Shown here: piece after piece, positions 40,523 through 50,084 of the stretch
How positions within the stretch are numbered: the first letter of the stretch is position 1
Layout: every line of letters starts with the position of its first letter
From: Bradyrhizobium diazoefficiens
GTDB taxonomy: Bacteria; Pseudomonadota; Alphaproteobacteria; Rhizobiales; Xanthobacteraceae
Reading direction: 5' to 3'
Assembly (NCBI RefSeq): GCF_016616885.1
Contig: NZ_CP067102.1
Coordinates: 6,538,501 to 6,602,500 of the forward strand
Length of the DNA: 64,000 bases
Position numbers and translations under genes: made by a program
Notes under the pieces: model-generated
The model's database searches: none
Told to the model about the DNA's origin: nothing
The model's input: the letters and a program-made list of their open reading frames with translations, nothing else

Positions 40523-42466
40523 TCAACCGGCTTGCTTCACGCGCATGTACCATTCGACCAGCCGGCGAACCTGACGCTCGGTGTAGCCGCGCTCCACCAT
40601 GCGTGCGACGAACTCGCCGTGCTTCTTCTCCGTCTCGCCGTCCTTCTTCGACCCGAACGAGATGACCGGAAGCAGGTCCTCGACCTGAGAGAATATCCGC
40701 TTTTCGATGACATCGCGAATCTTCTCGTAGGAGGTCCAGGTCGGATTCTTGCCGCCGTTCTGGGCCCGGGACCGTAACGAGAATTTGACCACCTCGTTCC
40801 GGAAGTCCTTGGGGTTGGCGATGCCGGCCGGCTTCTCGATTTTCGTCAATTCCTGGTTCAAGAGTTCGCGATCCAGCAGCTGGCCGGTGTCGGGATCCTT
40901 GAAGTCCTGGTCTTCGATCCAGGCGTCAGCGTAATCGACGTAACGGTCGAACAGGTTCTGGCCGTAATCCGAGTAGGATTCGAGATAGGCCTTCTGGATC
41001 TCGTTGCCGATGAACTCGGCATAACGCGGTGCCAGATCAGCCTTGATGAATTCGAGATAGCGCTTCTCGACTTCCTCGGGCAGCTGCTCGCGGCGGATCG
41101 ACTGCTCCAGCGCGTACATCAGATGCACGGCGTCGGCGGCGACCTCCTGCGGATCGTGGTTGAAGGTCGCGGCCAGGATCTTGAAGGCGAAGCGGGTGGA
41201 GACACCGTCCATGCCTTCGTCGACGCCGGCGGCATCGCGATATTCCTGGACGCTGCGCGCCTTGGGATCGGATTCCTTCAGGCTCTCGCCGTCATAGACC
41301 CGCATCTTGCCGAACAGCGTCGAGTTCTCGTGCTTGCGCAGGCGCGACATCACCGAGAACCGCGCCAGCGTCTCCAGCGTCGAAGGTGCGCAAGGTGCGG
41401 CCGCGAGCTCGGAGCCCTGGATCAACTTCTCGTAGATCTTCTGCTCCTCGGTGACCCGCAGGCAGTACGGCACCTTAATGACACAGATGCGGTCGATGAA
41501 GGCCTCGTTGTTCTTGTTCGACTTGAAGCTCGCCCACTCGGCTTCGTTGGAGTGCGCGAGGATGGTGCCGGTGAAGGGGATCGCGCCGATATTCTCGGTG
41601 CCGATATAATTGCCTTCCTGCGTCGCCGTCAGCAGCGGGTGCAGCATCTTGATTGGCGCCTTGAACATCTCGACGAATTCGAGGATGCCCTGGTTGGCGC
41701 GGTTGAGACCGCCGGAATAGCTGTAGGCGTCGGGATCGTTCTGCGCGTAGGTCTCGAGCTTGCGGATGTCGACCTTGCCGACCAGCGAGGAGATGTCCTG
41801 GTTGTTCTCGTCACCAGGCTCGGTCTTTGAGACCGCGATCTGGCGCAGCCGCGACGGCTGGATCTTTGCGACACGAAATTGGGAAATGTCGCCGCCGAAG
41901 GCCTCGAGCCGCTTGTAGCACCACGGGCTCATCAGGCCGGTGAGGCGCCGGCGCGGAATGCCATACTTCTCTTCCAGCATCGGCCCGAGATGATCGGGAT
42001 CGAACAGGCTGAGCGGGCTTTCGAACACAGGCGAGAGTTCATCGCCGGCCTTGAGCACGTAGATCGGCTGCACTTCCATCAGCGACTTCAAGCGCTCGGC
42101 GAGCGAGGATTTGCCGCCGCCGACTGGGCCGAGCAGATAGAGGATCTGCTTGCGCTCTTCGAGACCTTGCGCCGCATGGCGGAAGAAACCGACGATCCGC
42201 TCGATGGTTTCTTCCATGCCGTAGAAGCCGGCGAAGGCCGGATAGGTGCGGATCGTGCGGTTCAAAAAGATACGGCCAAGGCGTGGGTCCTTGGCCGTGT
42301 CAATCGTCTGGGGCTCGCCGATCGCCGCTAGTAACCGTTCGGCCGCATTCGCGTATTTCATGGGATCGCTTCGACACGATTCCAGATATTCCGCCATCGA
42401 CATGTCGTGCTGGCTTCTCGCCTCGAACGACCGAGCGAAAGCGTTGAATAGAGAATCGTTGTACAT
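40523..42466 (-). CDS. prkA: PrkA family serine protein kinase / AAA+ ATPase (YeaG-like)
   Basis: A 647-residue protein. The N-terminal region (DPRLGRIFLNRTIRTYPAFA, FYGMEETIERIVGFFRHAAQ) leads into the AAA+ P-loop LLGPVGGGKSSLAERLK (about residues 110-130). The remainder includes NRANQGILEFVEMFKAPIKM, GAIPFTGTILAHSNEAEW and NKNNEAFIDRICVIKVPYCL, all PrkA-specific. PrkA/YeaG is a stress-induced ATPase reported to have kinase or protease-like roles. It is the first gene of the prkA-yeaH-spoVR operon. Confidence 0.95.
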   Translation of the reverse strand: MYNDSLFNAFARSFEARSQHDMSMAEYLESCRSDPMKYANAAERLLAAIGEPQTIDTAKDPRLGRIFLNRTIRTYPAFAGFYGMEETIERIVGFFRHAAQGLEERKQILYLLGPVGGGKSSLAERLKSLMEVQPIYVLKAGDELSPVFESPLSLFDPDHLGPMLEEKYGIPRRRLTGLMSPWCYKRLEAFGGDISQFRVAKIQPSRLRQIAVSKTEPGDENNQDISSLVGKVDIRKLETYAQNDPDAYSYSGGLNRANQGILEFVEMFKAPIKMLHPLLTATQEGNYIGTENIGAIPFTGTILAHSNEAEWASFKSNKNNEAFIDRICVIKVPYCLRVTEEQKIYEKLIQGSELAAAPCAPSTLETLARFSVMSRLRKHENSTLFGKMRVYDGESLKESDPKARSVQEYRDAAGVDEGMDGVSTRFAFKILAATFNHDPQEVAADAVHLMYALEQSIRREQLPEEVEKRYLEFIKADLAPRYAEFIGNEIQKAYLESYSDYGQNLFDRYVDYADAWIEDQDFKDPDTGQLLDRELLNQELTKIEKPAGIANPKDFRNEVVKFSLRSRAQNGGKNPTWTSYEKIRDVIEKRIFSQVEDLLPVISFGSKKDGETEKKHGEFVARMVERGYTERQVRRLVEWYMRVKQAG

Positions 42467-43397
42467 GATCCCTCTCCGCGTGAGTTCCGCTACAAGCTGA
42501 AACGAAAGCAGTTACTGGACCGTTCCTCAGGCCGCTTTACGAATCAGCGTGAGCACATGACGATCATTGGACACCCGGGTGCCGATACGACGCAACGTAC
42601 AAGGTAGGCACTCGCTGAATTACGAACAGGCACTTGCCTGTAATTTGTGCGAATCTCTATCTATCTTGGCTCATTTCCAGAAATTGTCACTCGCTCGCCA
42701 CATCCGGGCAATACCGGAGACGAGTGCCTCCGGCACTGCAACATGACGATCTGCCAGCGGCGAACTTATGACGCTTGCAGGGCGATACCTTGCGTGCCGC
42801 GTTCATCTTCCTGCTGCAATGCGGTGCATGGGCTGCATGCAGCATGAATGTCGCGGCAAGCGCGCAGCGCTGTATCAAAAACGGTCGCCAAACCCTCCGA
42901 ACGGATAACGTGGTTCTGCGTGGCGGCAAGCGGCCGCGCCATCGCGAGGCGCGCCGCGACCGGGAGCCGCACGACGGATTGACCGATGTCCAGATCATGG
43001 GATGCGGCGAAGCAGACGGCCGACGCGATCGTTGGCCGGTGATCGGCGACGGCGTCGGGACGTGCGTGCATGCTTTCCCCCAGCATGGCCATTCGCGATG
43101 GAGCCAATGACGATCGGCCAATGACGATCAGACGGATCGATAACCGCTGACGACACTCCGCGACGCGACAGATGTCCTCACGCAACAACACGTCGGCCGA
43201 ACCATCCCGGCCAAATTATTATTACGCAAAAGCACGACTGCCGCCTGGATCGCCATGATCGCGACGGAGTTACTCTCGGAGAATGACGCCAATACCCTTG
43301 ATTGGTTCCCTCCCGGGAGCATGTGAGCTAAAGGATAGCGCGTCAGGACCGGCGCGGAAACCCCCTCCGCCCGCAGGCTTGGAGATAAATAAGCATC
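42467..43397. other. 931-bp gap between prkA and tal-pgi, no supported gene
   Basis: This is the longest non-coding-looking stretch. Open frames exist on both strands (for example 42766-43191 minus and 42775-43110 plus) but they overlap each other, lack convincing ribosome-binding sites, and show no domain I know. It could hold a decayed gene. A tandem 14-bp duplication is at 43104-43131. The divergent promoters for the prkA and tal-pgi operons must lie near its ends. Confidence 0.5.
43104..43131 (+). repeat. Tandem 14-bp duplication
   Basis: CCAATGACGATCGG is followed directly by CCAATGACGATCAG, two copies differing at one base. It may be a binding-site duplication or replication slippage in the non-coding gap. 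Confidence 0.7.
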
Positions 43398-46247
43398 ATG
43401 AATCCCGTCAAAGAACTGGAAAAGCACGGACAAGCCGTCTGGCTGGACTTCCTCGCCCGTGGCTTCATCGCCAAAGGCGACTTGAAGCGGCTGATCGACA
43501 CCGACGGCCTCAAGGGCGTCACCTCCAATCCGTCGATCTTCGAGAAGGCGATCGGCAGCTCGGACGAATACGACGGCTCGATCGGCAAGGCGCTGAAGCG
43601 CGGCGACCGGACCGTGGCCGATTTGTTCGAGGCAGTCGCCGTCGAGGATATCCAGAATGCCGCCGACGTGCTGCGCCCGGTCTATGACCGCCTCAAGGGC
43701 CATGACGGCTATGTCAGCCTCGAGGTCTCGCCCTATCTGGCGATGGACACCGCCGGCACGGTCGCCGAAGCGCGGCGGCTCTGGAAGGACGTCAACCGCA
43801 AGAACCTGATGGTGAAGGTGCCGGCGACGCGGGAAGGCCTGCCGGCGATCGAGCAGCTCACCGGCGACGGCATCAGCATCAACATCACGCTGTTGTTCTC
43901 GAAGGCGGTCTATCTGGAGGTCGCCGAGGCCTATCTCGCCGGTCTTGAAAAATACGTCGCCGGCGGCGGCGATCCGTCGCATGTCTCGAGCGTGGCGAGC
44001 TTCTTCGTCAGCCGCATCGATTCGATGGTCGACAAGCAGCTCGACGAGAAGATCGCACGCGCCAACGATCCATCCGAGAAGGAGCGGCTTGCCGCACTCA
44101 AGGGCAAGGTCGCGATCGCCAACGCCAAGGTCGCCTACCAGGATTACAAGCGCCTGTTCGCAGGTCCCCGCTGGGACAAGCTCGCCGCCAAGGGCGCCAA
44201 GCCGCAGCGCATGCTGTGGGCCTCGACCGGCACCAAGAACAAGGACTACAGCGACGTTCTCTATGTCGAGGAGCTGATCGGCCCTAACACCATCAACACC
44301 ATGCCGCCGGCGACGCTGGATGCGTTCCGCGACCACGGCAAGCTGCGCGACAGCCTTGAAGACAACATCGATGACGCGCACCGGGTGCTGGAAGAGCTGG
44401 AGCGCTCGGGCGTCTCGCTCGATGCGATCACCGAGGAGCTCGTCAAGGACGGCGTCAAGCAGTTCGCCGATGCCGCCGACAAGCTCTATGGCGCGGTCGC
44501 CCACAAGCGCGCAACCGTACTCGGACCCGCGATCGACCGCCAGCAGCTCTCGCTCGGTGACGGCCTCGGCAAGGCCGTGGCCAAAAGCACCGAGGAATGG
44601 CGCGCATCGGCCAAGATCCGCAGGCTGTGGCAGCGCGACAAGTCGGTCTGGACCGGGACGGACGAGGACAAATGGCTCGGCTGGCTCGACAGCGCGGCAA
44701 AAGCCGACGTCGCCGACTATGAGGACTATGCCAACCGCGTGAAGGGCCAGAAATTCTCCGACGCCGTCGTGCTCGGCATGGGCGGATCGAGCTTGGGCCC
44801 GGAGGTGCTGGCCGAGACCTTTGCAAGGAAGGCGGGCTTCCCGAAGCTGCACGTGCTGGATTCCACCGATCCGGCGCAGGTGCGGGCGATGGAGGCCAAG
44901 ATCGACATCGCCAACACCGTGTTCATCGTCTCCAGCAAGTCCGGCGGCACCACCGAGCCGAACGCGATGAAGGATTATTTCCATCAGCGCGTGGCGCAGG
45001 CGCTCGGCCCGAAGGCCAAGACCGGCTTCCGCTTCATCGCGGTGACCGATCCCGGCTCCTCGCTGGAGAAGGCGGCGAAGAAGCTGAACTATGCCCGTGT
45101 CTTCCATGGCGAGCCCTCGATCGGCGGCCGCTATTCGGTGCTGTCGCCGTTCGGCCTGGTGCCGGCGGCCACGGCCGGCATCGACGTCAAGACCTTCATC
45201 AAGCACGCGCTCTCGATGGCGCGCTCCTGCGGACCGGACGTGCCGCCAGCTGAGAACCCGGGCGTGCAGCTCGGCCTCGCCATGGGCCTTGCGGGCCTGG
45301 AAGGCCGCGACAAAGTGACGATCCTGTCATCGAAGAAGATCGCCGATTTCGGCGCCTGGGCCGAACAGCTCATTGCGGAATCGACCGGCAAGGAGGGCAA
45401 GGGTCTGATCCCGATCGCCGGCGAACCACTGGGCGCGTCCTCGCTCTACGGCAACGATCGCTTCTTCATCGACATCCGCACCGAGGGCGAGACAGACGCC
45501 GCACACGATTCGGCGCTTGCCGGGATCGAAGCGGCCGGCCATCCCGTCGTGCGCATCGTCATGAAGTCGATCGATCATCTCGGCCAGGAATTCTTCCGCT
45601 TCGAGATGGCGACCGCGGTGGCGGGCTCGATCCTCGGCATCAACCCGTTCGACCAGCCCGACGTCGAAGCGGCGAAGATCAAGACCCGCGAGCTGACGTC
45701 CGCGTATGAGAAGACCGGCGCGCTGCCGGCCGAAGAGCCCGTGGTCAGCACCGCGGAGTTCGACCTCTACACCAACGACACCAACGCCGCCGCGTTGCGC
45801 ACGATGGGAGCCAATGGCGACCTCACCTCCTGGCTCAGGGCACATATCACGCGCTCGCGGCGCGGCGACTATTTTGCCCTGCTTGGCTACATCGCGCGCG
45901 ACAAGGCGACGATCGAGGCGCTGCAGGAGATGCGAACCGCCGTGCTCGAGAAGCGACATCTGGCGACCGCCGCCGAATTTGGCCCGCGCTTCCTGCACTC
46001 CACGGGACAGGCCTACAAGGGCGGGCCCGACAGCGGCGTGTTCCTCCAGATCACCGCTGACGATGCCAAGGACCTGGCCGTGCCGGGCCAGAAGGCGAGC
46101 TTCGGCGTGATCAAGGCGGCGCAGGCGCGCGGCGATTTCGACGTGCTCACCGAGCGCGGCCGGCGCGCGCTCCGGGTGCACTTGAAGGGTCCGCTCAAGA
46201 AGGGTCTCGCGGCGCTCAATGCGGCGCTCACTGACGCGCTGAATTAA
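43398..46247 (+). CDS. Bifunctional transaldolase / glucose-6-phosphate isomerase
   Basis: A 949-residue fusion. Residues about 1-370 are transaldolase: LKGVTSNPSIFEKAIGSSDE, SLEVSPYLAMDT and the Schiff-base lysine in NLMVKVPATREGLPAIEQLT, then RMLWASTGTKNKDYSDVLYV. From about 385 the rest is a phosphoglucose isomerase: VVLGMGGSSLGPEVLAETFA, VFIVSSKSGGTTEPNAMKDY, GGRYSVLSPFGLVPAATAGI and HSTGQAYKGGPDSGVFLQIT. It links fructose-6-phosphate metabolism with the pentose phosphate pathway in a single polypeptide, a known arrangement in some bacteria. GGAG lies 13 bases before the ATG. First gene of the gnd-zwf-pgl-gntK operon. Confidence 0.95.
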   Translation: MNPVKELEKHGQAVWLDFLARGFIAKGDLKRLIDTDGLKGVTSNPSIFEKAIGSSDEYDGSIGKALKRGDRTVADLFEAVAVEDIQNAADVLRPVYDRLKGHDGYVSLEVSPYLAMDTAGTVAEARRLWKDVNRKNLMVKVPATREGLPAIEQLTGDGISINITLLFSKAVYLEVAEAYLAGLEKYVAGGGDPSHVSSVASFFVSRIDSMVDKQLDEKIARANDPSEKERLAALKGKVAIANAKVAYQDYKRLFAGPRWDKLAAKGAKPQRMLWASTGTKNKDYSDVLYVEELIGPNTINTMPPATLDAFRDHGKLRDSLEDNIDDAHRVLEELERSGVSLDAITEELVKDGVKQFADAADKLYGAVAHKRATVLGPAIDRQQLSLGDGLGKAVAKSTEEWRASAKIRRLWQRDKSVWTGTDEDKWLGWLDSAAKADVADYEDYANRVKGQKFSDAVVLGMGGSSLGPEVLAETFARKAGFPKLHVLDSTDPAQVRAMEAKIDIANTVFIVSSKSGGTTEPNAMKDYFHQRVAQALGPKAKTGFRFIAVTDPGSSLEKAAKKLNYARVFHGEPSIGGRYSVLSPFGLVPAATAGIDVKTFIKHALSMARSCGPDVPPAENPGVQLGLAMGLAGLEGRDKVTILSSKKIADFGAWAEQLIAESTGKEGKGLIPIAGEPLGASSLYGNDRFFIDIRTEGETDAAHDSALAGIEAAGHPVVRIVMKSIDHLGQEFFRFEMATAVAGSILGINPFDQPDVEAAKIKTRELTSAYEKTGALPAEEPVVSTAEFDLYTNDTNAAALRTMGANGDLTSWLRAHITRSRRGDYFALLGYIARDKATIEALQEMRTAVLEKRHLATAAEFGPRFLHSTGQAYKGGPDSGVFLQITADDAKDLAVPGQKASFGVIKAAQARGDFDVLTERGRRALRVHLKGPLKKGLAALNAALTDALN

Positions 46248-46259
46248 AGGACATCGCAA

Positions 46260-47258
46260 ATGCAACTCGGCATGATCGGCCTCGGCCGGATGGGCGGCAA
46301 CATCGTTCGCCGGCTGATGCGCCACGGCCATTCGACCGTGGTCTATGACAAGGACGCCAAGGCCGTCGCTGGTCTCGCCGCGGACGGCGCAGTCGGCTCG
46401 GCGACACTCGAGGAGTTCATCTCGAAACTGGAGCGGCCGCGCACGGCCTGGGTGATGCTGCCTGCCGGCCGCATCACCGAGCAAACCATCGATACGATCG
46501 CGGGCGTGATGCAGGACGGCGACGTCGTCATCGACGGCGGCAACGCTTTTTGGCAGGACGACGTCCGGCGCGGCAAGGCGCTGAAGGCGCGCGGCATCCA
46601 CTATGTCGACGTCGGCACCTCCGGCGGCGTCTGGGGGCTCGACCGCGGCTACTGCATGATGATCGGTGGCGAGAATCCGGTGGTCGACCGGCTCGATCCG
46701 ATCTTCGCGGCCCTTGCGCCCGGCGCCGGCGATATTCCGCGCACCGAAGGACGTGATGGACGTGATCCGCGCATTGAGCAGGGCTACATCCACGCCGGCC
46801 CGGTCGGCGCAGGCCATTTCGTCAAGATGATCCACAACGGCATCGAATACGGCCTGATGCAGGCCTATGCCGAAGGGTTCGACATTCTCAAGAACGCCAA
46901 TATCGATGCGCTGCCCGCAGATCATCGCTACGATTTCGACCTCGCCGACATCGCCGAAGTCTGGCGGCGCGGCAGCGTGATCCCGTCCTGGCTGCTCGAT
47001 CTCACCTCGACCGCACTCGCCGACAGCCCGCAACTGGCGGAGTATTCCGGCTTCGTCGAGGATTCCGGCGAGGGACGCTGGACCGTGAATGCGGCGATCG
47101 ACGAAGCCGTGCCGGCCGAAGTTTTGACCGCGGCGCTCTACACACGTTTCCGTTCCCGCAAGGAACACACCTTCGCCGAAAAAATTCTCTCGGCGATGCG
47201 CGCGGGGTTCGGAGGACACAAGGAGCCGAAGCAGCCGGACGCTTCGAAGCCCAAATAA
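46260..47258 (+). CDS. gnd: 6-phosphogluconate dehydrogenase, decarboxylating (short type)
   Basis: A 332-residue NAD(P)-dependent enzyme giving ribulose-5-phosphate and CO2. The Rossmann start is [60 protein letters not shown] and [20 protein letters not shown] contain substrate-binding and catalytic residues, including the Lys in HFVKMIHN. The length fits the short YqeC/GntZ-type enzyme and is well under the roughly 470 residues of the E. coli form. It lies 12 bp after tal-pgi and 36 bp before zwf, in the same operon. Confidence 0.94.
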   Translation: MQLGMIGLGRMGGNIVRRLMRHGHSTVVYDKDAKAVAGLAADGAVGSATLEEFISKLERPRTAWVMLPAGRITEQTIDTIAGVMQDGDVVIDGGNAFWQDDVRRGKALKARGIHYVDVGTSGGVWGLDRGYCMMIGGENPVVDRLDPIFAALAPGAGDIPRTEGRDGRDPRIEQGYIHAGPVGAGHFVKMIHNGIEYGLMQAYAEGFDILKNANIDALPADHRYDFDLADIAEVWRRGSVIPSWLLDLTSTALADSPQLAEYSGFVEDSGEGRWTVNAAIDEAVPAEVLTAALYTRFRSRKEHTFAEKILSAMRAGFGGHKEPKQPDASKPK

Positions 47259-47294
47259 AAGCTGAAGTAACAAGCAACAACGCGAAGGCCAATC

Positions 47295-48806
47295 GTGACA
47301 AAAGATCCGCAGTCCAAGCGCAAGCCGGAAAATTGCGCCTTCGTCATTTTCGGCGTCACCGGCGACCTCACGCACCGTCTCGTGATGCCGTCTCTGTACA
47401 ATCTGGCCGCCGAGCACCTGCTGCCGGAAAAGTTCTGCGTCGTCGGCGTGGCCCGCAAGGGCCAGTCCGATGACGAATTGCATGACAGCCTGTTGAAGGG
47501 CCTGAAGCAATTCGCAACGCGGCCCGTGGACGACGATATCGCCGAGAGGCTGCTGCAATGTCTCACCTTCGTCGAAGCCGATCCGAAGGACCCGCCCTCG
47601 TTCGATCGCTTGCGCGAGCATCTGGATTCGCTGGAATGCGCGCAGGACACCGGCGGCAACCGGCTGTTCTATCTGGCGACCCCGCCTGCCGCGTTCGCAC
47701 CGACCGCCCGCGAGCTCGGCCGCACCGGCATGATGAAGGAGAACGGCGCCTGGCGGCGGCTGGTGATCGAAAAGCCGTTCGGTACCGATCTCGCATCAGC
47801 CAAGGCGCTGAATGCCGAGCTCCTGAAGATCATGGAGGAGCACCAGATCTACCGGATCGATCATTATCTCGGCAAGGAGACGGTGCAGAACATTCTGGTG
47901 CTGCGCTTCGCCAACGGCATGTTCGAGCCGATCTGGAATCGCAACCATATCGACCACATCCAGATCACCGTCGAAGAGAAGCTCGGCGTCGGCCACCGCG
48001 GCGGGTTCTACGACGCCACCGGCGCGCTGCGCGACATGGTGCCGAACCATCTGTTCCAGTTGATGTCGCTGATCGCGATGGAGCCGCCGGCGCGCTTCGA
48101 CGCGCATTCCGTCCGCTCCGAGAAGGCCGAGGTGCTGACCGCGATCCAGCAGCCGAACCAGGAGGAAGCGCTGAGAAACTCAGTGCGCGCGCAATATCTC
48201 GCGGGCCGGATCGGCGACGACGAGATCACTGACTATCGCAAGACCGAGGACGTCAAGCCCGGCAGCACCACCGAGACCTTTGTCGCGCTGAAGTTGATGA
48301 TCGACAATTGGCGCTGGGCCGGCGTGCCGTTCTATCTCCGTACCGGCAAGGCGCTCGGTCACAAGCGCACCGAAGTCGCGATCAAGTTCAAGCAGGCGCC
48401 GCTGTCGATGTTCTCGGGCACCGACGTCGATCGCTTGTCGCAGAACTTCCTGACCATCGGCATTGCGCCGACCGAGACGATCGAGCTTCAGTTCAACGCC
48501 AAGATCCCGGGACCGAGCATCACCATCGACGGCGTCGAGATGAAGTTCAAGTACGGCGACTATTTCCGGGCCGATCCCTCCACCGGCTACGAGACGCTGA
48601 TCTACGACTGCATGATCGGCGACAACATCCTGTTCCAGCGCGCCGACGGCATCGAGGCCGGATGGCAGGCGGTGCAGCCGTTCCTGGATGCCTGGAAGAC
48701 CGCAGGCACCAACGGCATCGAAACCTATGATGCCGGTAGCGACGGCCCGGCCTGCGCCGATGAGCTGCTGCGGCGCGACGGCCGCAGCTGGCGGAAGTTT
48801 TCGTGA
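47295..48806 (+). CDS. zwf: Glucose-6-phosphate 1-dehydrogenase
   Basis: The 503-residue enzyme oxidises glucose-6-phosphate to 6-phosphogluconolactone and starts with the nucleotide motif FVIFGVTGDLTHRLVMPSLY. The active-site peptide RIDHYLGKETVQN, with catalytic His nearby (NRNHIDHIQITVEEKLGVGH), is present, as is the substrate-loop VIEKPFGTDL. It supplies NADPH and feeds both the pentose phosphate and Entner-Doudoroff routes. The stop TGA overlaps the ATG of pgl by one base. Confidence 0.97.
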   Translation: MTKDPQSKRKPENCAFVIFGVTGDLTHRLVMPSLYNLAAEHLLPEKFCVVGVARKGQSDDELHDSLLKGLKQFATRPVDDDIAERLLQCLTFVEADPKDPPSFDRLREHLDSLECAQDTGGNRLFYLATPPAAFAPTARELGRTGMMKENGAWRRLVIEKPFGTDLASAKALNAELLKIMEEHQIYRIDHYLGKETVQNILVLRFANGMFEPIWNRNHIDHIQITVEEKLGVGHRGGFYDATGALRDMVPNHLFQLMSLIAMEPPARFDAHSVRSEKAEVLTAIQQPNQEEALRNSVRAQYLAGRIGDDEITDYRKTEDVKPGSTTETFVALKLMIDNWRWAGVPFYLRTGKALGHKRTEVAIKFKQAPLSMFSGTDVDRLSQNFLTIGIAPTETIELQFNAKIPGPSITIDGVEMKFKYGDYFRADPSTGYETLIYDCMIGDNILFQRADGIEAGWQAVQPFLDAWKTAGTNGIETYDAGSDGPACADELLRRDGRSWRKFS

Positions 48807-49555
48807 TGGCCGCGGCCGACCAGCCGAAGCTGATTGTCGTCGCTGACACTGAGGCGCTGGCGCGAACCGCGGCCGAACGAGTGATGGCGCGGATTGCGGC
48901 CAATCCCGGCCGCATCGCGATCTGCCTGACCGGCGGCTCGAGCCCGAAGAAGCTCTATCAGCTGCTCGGCAGCGACGCCAGGCGCAGCAAAATCCCGTGG
49001 GATCGCGTGCACTGGTTCATTGGCGACGAGCGTTTTGTCCCCGACAGCGATGCCCTCAACAACATGGCGGTCGCGCGCGCGACGTTTCTCGATCGCAACG
49101 CGCCCGCCGGCCATATCCACCCGATTCCAACCAGGGTTGATAATCCGGACCGGAGCGCCGAGGCCTATGCGCACGAACTGCAGGCCTTCTACGGTGCTGA
49201 AAGCCTCGATCCGGCGCGGCCGCTGTTCGATCTCGTCCTGATGGGCGCGGGCCCTGACGGCCACACCGCCTCGCTGTTTCCCGGCTATCCCGCCACCGAG
49301 GAGACCGCGCGCTGGGTCGTCGGCGTGCCAAAGGCCAATGTCGCGCCGTTCGTGCCGCGGGTCTCGCTCACCCTGCCCGCGTTGGCGTCGTGCTACGAAA
49401 TGCTGTTCGAGATCGCCGGGCATGACAAGCAACCGATCTTGACGCGCCTGCTCAATGGCGAGACTTTGCCGGCTGTACGCGCGCGCTCGAATGGTGAGAC
49501 CGTCTGGCTGATCGACCAGGCCGCGCTTCCGGAGGGAATTCGTGGCGGGCGTTAA
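48806..49555 (+). CDS. pgl: 6-phosphogluconolactonase (DevB type)
   Basis: A 249-residue hydrolase of the zwf product. Motifs are ICLTGGSSPKKLYQLLGSDA, VHWFIGDERFVPDSDALNNM and LVLMGAGPDGHTASLFPGYP, the last containing the catalytic HTAS histidine. The ATG at 48806 overlaps the zwf stop (TGATG); a GTG one codon earlier is possible. Its last 14 bases overlap gntK. Confidence 0.95.
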   Translation: MAAADQPKLIVVADTEALARTAAERVMARIAANPGRIAICLTGGSSPKKLYQLLGSDARRSKIPWDRVHWFIGDERFVPDSDALNNMAVARATFLDRNAPAGHIHPIPTRVDNPDRSAEAYAHELQAFYGAESLDPARPLFDLVLMGAGPDGHTASLFPGYPATEETARWVVGVPKANVAPFVPRVSLTLPALASCYEMLFEIAGHDKQPILTRLLNGETLPAVRARSNGETVWLIDQAALPEGIRGGR

Positions 49556-50084
49556 AGCACCTTGTGCGTTGATCGTGATGGGCGTGTCGGGCTCGGGCAA
49601 GAGCACAGTTGCAAAGGCGCTTGGCGAGCGTCTCGGCTGGCGGTTCGAGGATGGCGACAGCTTTCACCCCGCCAGCAATGTCGAGAAGATGAAGGCCGGC
49701 CATCCGCTCACCGACGAGGACCGCTGGCCCTGGCTCAACGCCATCGCCGACGAGATTGCGCGGGTCTGCAACAAGGACGAGCACGTCATCATCGCCTGTT
49801 CGGCGCTCAAGCACACCTATCGCGACGTGCTGCTGCGCGGACGCGACGACGTGCGCTTCGTCTTCCTGAAGGGCACGCAGGAGCTGATCGCCGACCGGCT
49901 CGCGCATCGCAAGGGCCATTTCATGCCGCCCGGGCTGCTCACCAGCCAGTTCAACACGCTGGAGCCGCCGGAGGCGAGCGAGCACGTCATCACGGCGTCG
50001 ATCGACGAGACCGTCGAGGCCATCGTCGACGGTATCGTGCGGCAGCTGAAATTCGACGGCGCAAAAAATAAGGCTCAGCCATGA
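49542..50084 (+). CDS. gntK: Gluconokinase
   Basis: A 180-residue P-loop kinase making 6-phosphogluconate from gluconate. The Walker A is VMGVSGSGKSTVAKALGERL; DGDSFHPASNVEKMKAGHPL and DEDRWPWLNAI are the gluconate-kinase signature, and ACSALKHTYRDVLLRG follows. The start is GTG 49542, chosen because GGAGGGAATTC lies directly upstream, which places it 14 bp inside pgl. In the operon it adds gluconate as an entry point to the same 6-phosphogluconate pool. It overlaps the HAD gene by 4 bp. Confidence 0.94.
   Translation: MAGVKAPCALIVMGVSGSGKSTVAKALGERLGWRFEDGDSFHPASNVEKMKAGHPLTDEDRWPWLNAIADEIARVCNKDEHVIIACSALKHTYRDVLLRGRDDVRFVFLKGTQELIADRLAHRKGHFMPPGLLTSQFNTLEPPEASEHVITASIDETVEAIVDGIVRQLKFDGAKNKAQP

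Noticed and set aside
42766..43191. 141-codon minus-strand frame in the prkA/tal-pgi gap
   Set aside because: No ribosome-binding site or domain, and it overlaps another equally weak frame on the plus strand; kept only as a comment on the gap.
43128..45206. 692-codon minus-strand frame opposite tal-pgi
   Set aside because: Low-complexity His/Asp/Leu/Arg-rich translation; the opposite strand has unmistakable transaldolase and isomerase motifs.
45327..47621. 764-codon minus-strand frame across pgi, gnd and zwf
   Set aside because: It crosses three genes on the other strand and has no family features, so it is a GC-bias artefact.
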